Shown: positions 56,101-64,000 of the stretch, in pieces | Layout of the letters: every line of letters starts with the position of its first letter | Numbering within the stretch: the first letter of the stretch is position 1 | DNA from: Centaurea solstitialis | Lineage: Eukaryota; Streptophyta; Magnoliopsida; Asterales; Asteraceae | Direction of reading: 5' to 3' | Length of the DNA stretch: 64,000 bases | Assembly: GCA_030169165.1 (NCBI GenBank) | Contig: CM058043.1 | Coordinates: 39,550,765 to 39,614,764 of the forward strand | Translations under genes and position numbers: made by a program | Notes under the pieces: generated by a model | Database searches by the model: none | The model's input: only the letters and a program-made list of their open reading frames with translations | What the model was told of the DNA's origin: nothing

Positions 56101-56901
56101 TGGGCAATCAATCAGGAAGTGAGAAGGTGAGTGACAGAAGGCACACTCATTGGTTGACGGTTTTCCCTGAGGTTTGCTGTAAGAATTCTGGAAGCCTTTT
56201 CCCTTTGGCTTGGAGGAGGAAGGGGTATAGAACACTGATTCAGATGGAGCCGGGGCGGGAGTTCGGAGTTGAAGACGTGTTTCTTCACTCAGTAGTTCCG
56301 TGATGGCATCGTCGAGCGAGGGAAGAGGATGCCTATGTAGGAGGGAGGCTCGTACATTCTCGAACTTGTCTTGAAGACCCATGAGGATGGTGATCAGGTG
56401 TAACTGATTGAAGTAAGCCTGATAGAGAGTCGCGGTGTTATCATGGACTTGAGGAGCACCCATGTTCAAGTGATCGCGAATGGCTTGCATCTCAGAGATG
56501 TAGGAGCTGACTGGTTGATCTGGAAGTTGCCGTTTGGTTTGAAAAGTTACCCATAGCTGATACTGGTGTGCAAGGCCAGTAGCTGAGTAGCGCTTTGTCA
56601 GAAAATCCCAAAGGCTTTTGGCAGTCGTATAGCCAAGGAATTGTTGATTGATCTCTGCAGTTGTTGAGGCATTAATGAACCCAAGGATTTTAGCATTGTT
56701 AATGTCCCACTCATTAACACGCTTGGCATAGTCGGTCGTGGATTCGTTTGCAGTTCTTGTTGGAGTTACAGTCGTCCCAATGACATAGGAGTAAAGACCA
56801 TGAGATTTCAGAAGAATGGTCATATGATGATTCCAGAGGATATAGTTGTTCCCATTAAGGACAACTGATATGGGATTTGAGTGACTGGTATTTGTCGTCA
56901 T
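53065..56901 (-). pseudogene. gag-pol: Copia Gag-Pol polyprotein, inactive protease
   Basis: 1278 codons. Gag (NNYILWNHHMTILLKSHG) is followed by a CAFCHSPSHFLIDC zinc knuckle near residue 254. The protease motif reads WIFYSGC where copia has D-S/T-G: the catalytic Asp is Tyr (codon 376, 55774-55776). The integrase shows the HHCC region (WHARLGH...CLPCKLGK), then HSDVWGP, FIDDHTRF and RADNAMEY with the D,D,E pattern. Reverse transcriptase has YGLKQAPRAW and YVDD near 53683. A 110-bp tandem duplication then shifts the frame, giving a false tail. It was presumably a particle-encoding element once and is now unable to mature its own proteins. Confidence 0.9.
53107..53306 (-). repeat. 110-bp tandem duplication in pol
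   Basis: Two copies, offset by 110 bases, of a unit with GTAACGAGGACTTGGAG, GCAACCCATGAAACATGG and GCAGCATAATGATCTGA, differing at a few sites. 110 is not a multiple of three, so the frame is lost just before RNase H. Confidence 0.9.
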
Positions 56902-56943
56902 TAGGTTCGGAAAACGTAATGAGAGAGAGGCAGAGTTTCGACT

Positions 56944-57290
56944 CTAAAAGCGGGTTCCGACTCGGAAATCAAACGATTTTCCAATTCGAAAGCCGATTCG
57001 GAAAAGGTACTCGGAAACCTTGATTCGGAAAATGAATTCGAATTTCCGATTCAGAAAACGAATTCGGAAATCCGATTCGGAAATTTGATTCGAAAAGGTG
57101 ATTCGGGAAAGGTTCGATTCGGAAAATCGAAATCCGATTCGGAAATTCAATTCGGAAAGCGATTCGGGAAAGGTCCGATTCGGAAATTTGATTCGGAAAA
57201 GTGATTCGAATTCGGAAAGGACGAACTCCGAATCGGAAAAGAAGAACTCCGATTCGGAAAAAGAGAATCCCAACTCGGGATTTGAGGAGC
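56944..57290 (-). repeat. Decamer array in copia leader
   Basis: About twenty degenerate copies of GATTCGGAAA fill the untranslated leader between the primer site and Gag. This array makes spurious Ser/Phe/Glu-rich frames on both strands. Confidence 0.8.
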
Positions 57291-57307
57291 CTAATGCTCT
57301 GATACCA

Positions 57308-57473
57308 TGTTAGAAGAGGAAAGAGTTCTGAGAAAAGTGTATTGGATTAGTGAATAAGATGATTACAAAAGAGGTATAATTACCCTATTTATATACAAGG
57401 AAAAGGAAAAGGAAAAGGGCCAAGCCCATGGGCCTAAGATGGGCTTGCTATACATTAACTATACATTCTAACA
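57308..57473 (-). repeat. 5' LTR of copia element
   Basis: 166 bp, differing from the 3' LTR by one transition. It is followed by the duplicated host bases CTAAA and the remaining LecRK kinase sequence. Confidence 0.9.
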
Positions 57474-59350
57474 CTAAACACATCTGATTCCTTGCTTGCC
57501 TTGCCAGTCAATGCACATTCGGGAGCCATGTAACCCAAAGTTCCAGCCAACAGTGTGGTTTGTGACCCTTTCTCATGATCTACCAACTTTGCTAACCCAA
57601 AATCACCAAGCTTCACATTGAAATTTGAGTCCAACATCACATTATTCGATTTGATATCTCTGTGCAAAACACATTGCTCCCATTCTTCATGTAGATACAA
57701 CAAAGCAGAAGCCAGTCCATTAATTTTGTACCTTGTTCCCCATGTCAACAAACTCCTTGCTTTGAAAAGATGTGAATCTAAGCTTCCATTTTCCATGAAC
57801 TCGTAAACAAGCAGGAGCTCGCGTTTCTCGTGACACCAACCTATGAGTTGCACCAAATTCCTGTGCCTCAATCTGCTGATGATCCTGACTTCAGATGAAT
57901 ACTCCTTGATTCCCTGTTTGGAGGTCTTGGACACCCTTTTCACTGCAACATGGGTGCCTGAATCTTTCAAAAAACCTTTGTAAACCCCACCGAAACCTCC
58001 CTCTTCAAGTTTCTCATTCTCCGCAAAGTCTCCGGTTGACCCAGCTAACTCGAGGTATGAGAATCTTCTTGGCCCATTTCCCAGATCGAACTCATTGTTC
58101 ATCTCGAAATCAAACCCGTGTCCTTGTGCTTTATCTTCTTGTGTTTTCTTCTTCCTCCTCCGAACAAAAAAAAAACAAGCACAACCAAAAATGTAATCAG
58201 AACAGAGAATGCAACTATTAACCCCACCACAATTGCTACTTTCCCCTTCACTGGATCTGGGCTCTTGCGTAAATCAGAACTACTGAAAGTCCAAGATTTG
58301 ACATTATTTCTCTGGAATCGATCTGTGCCAGTTGCTGCTGAAAACCCGAAGATAACTCGTTCGGGCAGCATGCCCCCGAGATCAATCATGTATTCAAGTA
58401 GATCTTGACTTGCAACTGTATAATTATGCTGAAAACCTGTGAAGGAAACAACAAGTTTTTTCGAAGCAGAATCATATGTAATCGGAGTTTTACACAATTC
58501 CCCAGCCGGTATATTGCTGTACCATTTCCGAGCTGTAACAGAACTGAGATTGTTGATGTCTATACCTACATGATCATATACTAACGGACCGTCACAATAG
58601 TTGCCACCATAAGAATCAAACTCCACCGCAACAAATAATGGATATTTCAGGCCTTGGTTATCATCATTGGCCGGAAGCCCCATGGATCCACCACTGGGGA
58701 CCATCATAGAATTGTTCTCCGCAAGGAAAAATGTGAGACCGTCCGCATAAAGTGCGTCCGACATTGAATCAACCACAAGAGAGAAATCGGTAGTGAAGCT
58801 TGCTAGCTCGCCTGAGGCTTTGTCCCAGAGATGAGGCTCTTTGATGTACGTCGCCCGGCCTGCAGTCAATACAACTGGCGGGGTCAACTCGATTCCTTGC
58901 TCCGTAAAAGATGCACGACCTGCTAACCGTATGTCCTGGGGCAGATTACCTTGGCCGAAATCTGTGAAATTGAAAGTGAGTGAAGCTACAAAAGGGGTAA
59001 AGAGAAGAAGCAAGTATGCTAAGATGGCCATGATTTTGAAAAGTTGCGAGTTTCTAGATTGGTAGATGATTGCTCTTGGAGTTTTATCATTTTTTCTAAA
59101 ACACACTATCCTTATTAGGAAAAAGAAAAGAGATCTAAAACCGTGTAGACAAAGTCCACCGTGTGCTTGGGGCAACAAATGGTAGGGAAAAGGTGATTTT
59201 TAAAGCATTTGCATGGTTTTCCATTCATAACGTACGTAATACCTCTTATGGCCATCAGTCCAATCAGTGGCGTAGCTAGTAGGGGGGCTGGCTGGTGCTC
59301 AGCCCCTCCTAACTATTTACCTGATATAGTGTATTATTGAACTTGAAATC

Positions 59351-59420
59351 AATAGACCCTTGTAGCTCAAGTGGTAAGGCGTGCGTGTCTAAGTAGTTTC
59401 ATCCCAAGTTCGAGCCTGTT
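59351..59420 (+). repeat. tRNA-like sequence in hAT element
   Basis: A-box-like GTAGCTCAAGTGGTAAGG and B-box-like AGTTCGAGCC at tRNA-like spacing. No acceptor stem closure was seen, so this is a tRNA-derived relic rather than a tRNA gene. Confidence 0.5.
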
Positions 59421-59850
59421 CAATGACATTTTTAACGCACTTAATTTTTCTTGTTACTTTTTTCTTATTCATTTATTTTTATGTTAAAAGTTACATTTTC
59501 TTTTTTTTGTTACTTTTTTCCTATTCATTTATTTTTATGTTAGAAGTTACATTTTCTTTTTTTGTTACTTTTTTCCTATTCATTTATTTTTATGTTAAAA
59601 TTTAAATTTTCTTATCTCTCTTTTTTTTTTCTTCTTAAATTCATTTCTCTCCTTTTTTTTTCTCATATTCAGTTTTTTACATTTTCTTTTTTTTTTGTTA
59701 CTTTTTTCCTATTCATTTATTTTTATGTTAAAATTTACATTTTCTTATCTCTCTCTCTCTCTTTTTTTTTTCTTCTTAAATTCATTTCTCTCTTTTTTTT
59801 TTTTCTCATATTCAGTTTTTTACCCATTCTAATGTTTTTTTTTCGTATGT
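59421..59850. repeat. T-rich minisatellite
   Basis: A unit of about 60 bp with TGTTACTTTTTTCCTATTCA and TTATTTTTATGTTA repeats at least four times. A longer unit with CTTCTTAAATTCATTTCTCTC occurs twice. Confidence 0.8.
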
Positions 59851-60889
59851 AATTTAAAAAACTTGTTTAACTGTCGATTTCTAAACTTAATTATTTTTCT
59901 TTTATGTTTAAGATACATATATTCATGTAGTTTTTAATATTCATATTTTTACTTTTTTTATTTAATAAAATTTAACTTTCTCATTTTGAATGATTAAGTC
60001 ATTGAAGTATTCTTTTGAATAAAAAAACCATTAAACATTCTCATTTCGATTAAATAAGCACCTTAACATTTTTTCAATAAAATAAATCATCAAGTTTTTA
60101 AAAATTTGCTACTTATATTCATTTAACCTAAAGTAATATAGTTATAATTTACCTTTAAAACGTTCATAGTCGGTTACATTTACTTTTTTTTTTAATTAAA
60201 ATGGAGGTAAGTAACCAAATTTTGAAAGTTTGATGATCTATTTTTCGAAATAAATTGTTTGGGACTTAATCATTCGAAATGAATAATTCTAATGGTTTTT
60301 TCATTCAAAAATAGTTCAGTGATTTAATCATTCAAAATGAGAAAATTTAATGGTTTTTTTGTTCAAAAAAATTGTTTAGGAACTTAACTATTCAAAATGG
60401 AATAATTTGTTGGGCTTTTTTGAACTTTCCCAATATATTATTACACTAAAAACTAAAATCTTACCACAATATTAGCATACACATATTAAAAAATATATAA
60501 GTTAAGGTTTTAAAAATTACATATTACACTATAGGTTCTTATAATGTTATTTTTTGTTACGTGAGTTATACCTCATCCTTTTCACCCCTATAAATTGGGA
60601 GAAGGTCAATTGCTAATAAGATTTCTGGCTATGAATCGAAAGACAAACAAGAGATGATACGTGACAAGTTTAATTTGAGAATTTTCAGCCCCCCCTAAAT
60701 AAAAAACCTGGCTACGCCCCTGAGTCCAATGTTTTCTTTATGCAAAAAAAAGGTGATTTTTAAAGCACTTTGTAAAAAGTGGGAGCTTTTATAATAGGGT
60801 TGTGTCATTCAAAACCCAAAAAAAGAAATTGATTTCGTCACCCCATACACCTTTGTTTTTCAATCATTGTCCTGTTATATTTTTTAACC

Positions 60890-61045
60890 GCAAATAAACT
60901 TATACATAAGTTTTTATGGTATCCAGATTCAAGTGGCACCCGACTAATCCGTGTCGATCTCAAACCGGCCAGAAGGCCGGCCCAAAAACCTGGGTGACGC
61001 TGCTGCTGCGGGGTTCCGAACTCTGGTAGGCAGGGATACCATCCA
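60890..61045 (-). mobile_element. Probable SINE remnant
   Basis: The minus strand contains CCAGAGTTCGGAACCCCG (B-box-like) and GGATTAGTCGGGTGCCACTT, close to the GGATTAGTCGGTGCCCGTTT body of the SINE at 4976. Ends and target duplication are not clear. Confidence 0.4.
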
Positions 61046-61152
61046 ATACCCCCCAAGTAGGAGGTTCATGCGAGAAGGTAACATTTTGCAAGAAGGCAAG
61101 AAGTCGTACTATTATAGATGATTACACGCCATTTGGATGTGTTTAATCATAT

Positions 61153-61175
61153 NNNNNNNNNNNNNNNNNNNNNNN
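61153..61175. other. Assembly gap (23 N)
   Basis: Unresolved bases. Sequence on either side may not be strictly adjacent. Confidence 0.99.
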
Positions 61176-61801
61176 TATCTATGTTTTGGATGGTTGTCAT
61201 CGTTAGTTTTTTGTTGTTGTCCTGATTTTATATAAATTATAATAAATCACTCGTGGATGGGTGTCAAAATCTTTTCTTTACCCCCTTTTTGAATTGGGAG
61301 CAAAGGCAAGACTAGAGAACAACTGAGGTGAACTGTGAGATTCAACTGGAAAATAGAACCAGGCGCAAGTATACACCTTGAACTACTGTCGTCCCGTAAC
61401 AAGTAATAATAGTAAGTAAATACCAGATATCGTTTCCACAGGGAAGGAATAATGCAAGAGTCTTTTCAGTTGTTGGTAAAGCAGTTAAGGGATGATTTCA
61501 GATGGCGAATTCGAGGATTTTAACCGATGCTTGTTTTAGCAAATGGTGAGTGAGTGTGTTTGTAAAATCTATTGGAGAAAAAGAACCCAGGGTGCAGGTA
61601 ATAAAGAGATACAAAAAGGGCTGTTTGTAGTTTAAGATGCTTTGTGAAACTGTGAAACCACTGGCTAGACGGCCGACCACAGTGCACACTGGTCAACATG
61701 CAATCAGCTGTGATATTAGTCACTTGCCCTAGCACAACCAGTGTTACCTTCATCGCCAGATAAAAACCATATACAGACTTTACACATTAATACAGTTATT
61801 C

Positions 61802-62050
61802 TCACGTTACCCTTAACTCTGAAAGTTAATGCATTTTCATAAGCCAGACTAATCCAACTTAATCTTCAATGAAACGCTTCAAACCCCTGCAATAAATAGT
61901 TTAGCACTGTAATATTGTTCTCACTTTACTGCATTTGTTTTAACGTAAACCTTAACTCTGAAAGTTAATGCATTTTCATAAGCCAGATTGGGCGTCAATC
62001 AACCTAACTTAATCTTCAATGAAACGCTTCAAACTCCTGCAATAAATAGT
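61802..62050. repeat. Direct duplication of about 110 bp
   Basis: CCTTAACTCTGAAAGTTAAT, GCATTTTCATAAGCCAGA, TAATCTTCAATGAAACGCTT and CTGCAATAAATAGTT occur twice in the same order, at about 61808-61910 and 61950-62052, with a small insertion in the second. Confidence 0.8.
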
Positions 62051-62210
62051 TAACACAATAATACAAAATTGCATCTAGAACAATTACAACTACATTGATC
62101 TCAATATTTCCCCACACCCCAAGCTCAAGCTTTTAACTCATAACTTGGAAATGTGAATACTGGAATAATGACCAGTTGGGAATGATGGCAAGAAAAGTAA
62201 ATGGGTGGTA

Positions 62211-62261
62211 ATTACTTACACAATACGTTCTCTTCTGAGAGAGAAACAGAGTGTAAGTAAT
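62211..62261. repeat. Covarying hairpin 1
   Basis: ATTACTTACAC pairs perfectly with GTGTAAGTAAT. Inside, AATACG and ACAGA form an asymmetric loop, and TTCTCT pairs with AGAGAA. Confidence 0.75.
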
Positions 62262-62459
62262 CCCAAAAGCAGTGAAATAAATTGCAGAAATTAAAGTACT
62301 GGATTTGACCAGTAGAATGCAGAAATGTAAACACTGGAGTGACCAGTAAAGACTGGATTGACCAGTAAGTTGCAGAAAAGTAACTGACAGGAAATTAAAC
62401 ACTGGATTTATGACCAGTAAAAATTGCTGGAAAGTAAATTGCAATAAAAGTAAATTGGT

Positions 62460-62509
62460 AATTACTACACAATACGTTCTCTACTAGAGAGAAACAGAGT
62501 GTAGTAATT
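62460..62509. repeat. Covarying hairpin 2
   Basis: AATTACTACAC pairs perfectly with GTGTAGTAATT. The same AATACG and ACAGA loop strands and TTCTCT/AGAGAA inner stem as hairpin 1 are present. One base lost from the left arm is matched by one lost from the right. Confidence 0.75.
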
Positions 62510-62791
62510 CCAAGAAGTTAGAGAGTTAGCAGCAGTTAGCAATTAGCAGGTAAATAAAATACTGGTAAATTACTTGGAACAAAAGTCTTGCTTGTAAGGA
62601 TTTTAGGAGACAAAAGTACCATAAACGTACACTTAGGGGACACAAAGTACCTAAAGTACTTACACATGTACTTGAAAGTACATGCAAGTACAAGGAAGCC
62701 TTTTTAGGTTGTACTTGTAACTTGGAATTGAAGCAAACAATTTTCTAACAGCTAACTTACTGACAGGTATTTTGAAAACACTGATTTTGGT

Positions 62792-62844
62792 AGTTGAAAC
62801 ACAATACGTTTTTTTCTAAGAAAGAATCAGAGTGTAAAGCAACT
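62792..62844. repeat. Covarying hairpin 3, diverged
   Basis: AGTTG-aa-ACAC faces GTGT-aaag-CAACT. The loop keeps AATACG and TCAGA. The inner stem is TTTCT/AGAAA instead of TTCTCT/AGAGAA, again paired although the sequence changed. Confidence 0.6.
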
Positions 62845-63622
62845 CCACGGAAACAAGAAGATTAAAAGCTTACAAACTTGGAAACTTTGACACCAAAAAC
62901 ACTTTAAGATCAAAACGTTGGAACTTTAACAACAAGAACACACAAGATGATTTTCCAAAAGATTACTTTGATTAAAACTACTAAGAACAACAACAACACT
63001 AGTTTAAATGCTTAAACCCGTACAGAGATTAAGACACAAACTAGGAAGATCAAAAGCTTACACTACTAAATGTTTTGAAACCGGAACCTTAAGAACAGAA
63101 AATTAATCTAAGAACAGTATCTAAAAAACTAAAGAGCTTGACAAGAGAATCCAAATCACTAAAGAGTGAAATGGTTCAAGTGTAAGAAATTAAGGTTACA
63201 ACTACATGGTATTTATAGCAAAACAAAAGGCTTGGAAAAGGGAGACAGCTGTAAACAGGCTTGATTGTCTGACAAAAGCAACCCATGGGTCAAAAGTCGG
63301 GTCAGGTCCAAAAGCAGTTCCTTGCATCAAAAGTAATGAGCTGGCCCAGAAACCTTCCTTCAGCATTCCTACAGCAGTCCGGTGGCATTCCTATAGCACT
63401 CCCAAAGGGCTGTCCTGCAACTGCTCCTTTCCAAAGCCTGAAAAACAAGGAAATAACACTAATTAACTACTAATTTACACATTTAAGCACATAAGTCATG
63501 AGAATTGAAATTATGGTAAAAACAGAAGTAAACTAGACTCAATTGCTAACTTTGGGCAAAATAAAGACACAATTAGACATCAAAAAGACTCAATAAGTGG
63601 CAACATATAGACACTTATCACA

Positions 63623-64000
63623 ACCTCAAACTTAAAATGTTGTTTGTCCCAAACAACCAAAAAGACAAATTAAAGACTCAAGATCTAAAAATTTTGACAA
63701 AAATTTGGACTGTTTCAAGAGTATGCACACACACAGATCTGTTTGGCTCATATGGATGACATGAATACAAATAGCCCTTCACAAATCATGGTTTCTTTCA
63801 TGAATTCAAGGTGCAACACAGATTTAGTCCTAAGTCTAGAGTCATCAAGACATTTTTGTATTGATGGTGCATGTTGGCCATTCTTTTTTTGCATGCTTAA
63901 GCCTTTTTTTCACACATCTCACAACAATCACTCAATGGTATGATTTTATTACCATTCTTCTCTTATTGAGGTATTGTTGGACCTTTAGGTCTCTTTTAAT
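63623..64000 (-). other. Possible interior of the retroelement
   Basis: Begins ACCTCAAACTTAAAATGTTG, which would be the polypurine side of the presumed minus-strand element. No protein domain is recognised before the window ends. Confidence 0.35.

Larger units (their letters stand above)
52454..57473 (-). mobile_element. Ty1/copia retrotransposon, defective
   Basis: 5020 bp with short 166-bp LTRs (52454-52619 and 57308-57473; TGTTAGAAG...TCTAACA) that differ at one site (CCTATGGG versus CCCATGGG). Target duplication CTAAA. On the minus strand the primer site TGGTATCAGAGCATT follows the 5' LTR, and GAGGGGGG is the polypurine tract. Internal order Gag-protease-integrase-RT-RNase H defines copia. 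The polyprotein carries several disabling changes although the LTRs are nearly identical. Confidence 0.93.
52055..59031 (-). pseudogene. L-type lectin receptor kinase, split by copia element
   Basis: Starts at 59031 (MAILAYLLLLFTPFVAS; the longer frame from 59178 adds 49 residues lacking a signal). Lectin domain, transmembrane helix and kinase follow the 39550 gene closely. Two breaks exist. First, an A-run at 58166-58175 (ten T in sense) shifts the frame just after the transmembrane segment, near codon 286. Second, a copia element (52454-57473) is inserted in kinase subdomain IX between SDVF and SFGVVALE, duplicating CTAAA. The kinase frame 58102-57474 keeps VAVKRV, HRDIKS and DFGLAK, with one codon missing (YKINGLAS for YKIVHGLAS). 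The C-terminus 52453-52055 ends SNSITKYGR. The longest intact product would be a lectin domain plus membrane anchor without kinase. Confidence 0.92.
59265..60722. mobile_element. hAT element, non-autonomous
   Basis: 1458 bp, ends CAGTGGCGTAGCTAG and, in reverse complement, CAGGGGCGTAGCCAGG, with a perfect 8-bp duplication AGTCCAAT (59257-59264 and 60723-60730). Inside are a tRNA-like stretch (TAGCTCAAGTGGTAAGGCG and AAGTTCGAGCC at 59351-59418) and a T-rich minisatellite. No transposase. It lies just upstream of the split LecRK. Confidence 0.85.
61340..63622 (-). mobile_element. Putative long LTR of an element leaving the window
   Basis: On the minus strand, AAGTTTGAGGT (polypurine-like) is followed by TGTGATAAGTGTC, a plausible LTR start at 63622. 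The inner part has CCGTAACAAGTAATAATAG and GATATCGTTTCCACAGGG, which I associate with long LTRs of large plant elements (Ty3/gypsy type, from memory). The far border is a guess and the body would lie to the right of 64000. The region holds three related hairpins and a direct duplication. No convincing protein. Confidence 0.4.

Noticed and set aside
61498..62444. Short minus-strand frames in the last LTR-like region
   Set aside because: No domain, no conserved start, and they run through hairpins and duplications.

Overview
The window is nuclear DNA of a flowering plant, AT-rich with single-exon receptor-kinase genes and a dense mix of Helitrons, SINEs, Harbinger/hAT/CACTA elements and Ty1/copia elements. 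A eudicot is likely, and the repeat types remind me of Asteraceae, but that is only an inference. There are no bacterial-type genes, true tRNA genes or rRNA genes.

The genic backbone is a cluster of L-type lectin receptor kinases (LecRK, class IX-like). Two copies look intact: 30829-32856 on the minus strand and 39550-41547 on the plus strand. Two more are split by LTR retrotransposons: 9440-14613 (+), cut by a 3.2 kb gag-only copia element with visually identical LTRs, and 59031-52055 (-), cut by a 5 kb defective copia element and also frameshifted. Three decayed pieces lie at 16371-16586, 34060-34458 and 44023-44222. The proteins of this family are plasma-membrane receptors with a signal peptide, legume-lectin ectodomain, one transmembrane helix and a cytoplasmic Ser/Thr kinase.

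Layout. 1-9.4 kb: a Helitron, a TIR element rich in ACC triplets and CACATGTG motifs, paired MITEs inserted in TA arrays, and a hAT-like element with a nested SINE. 9.4-14.9 kb: the first LecRK and its retrotransposon. 15-19 kb: nested TIR elements, a LecRK tail fragment and a small hAT MITE. 19.3-30.4 kb: one or two Helitrons carrying exon fragments of unrelated host genes (mitochondrial ATP synthase beta, a ubiquitin-conjugating E2, several unrecognised), themselves hit by a solo LTR, a LINE and MITEs. 30.8-34.7 kb: intact LecRK and a pseudogene. 35.3-37.9 kb: two back-to-back PIF/Harbinger elements, one with a 298-codon frame. 38-45.9 kb: MITEs, the second intact LecRK, a Pack-MULE-like nest and a hAT element. 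46-52 kb: SINEs and CACTA termini. 52-59 kb: the copia-split LecRK. 59-64 kb: a hAT element, a 23-base assembly gap and the LTR-like end of a larger element carrying three covarying hairpins.

The genes do not form an operon or pathway. They are tandem or inverted duplicates of one receptor family in a transposon-rich, fast-decaying neighbourhood.
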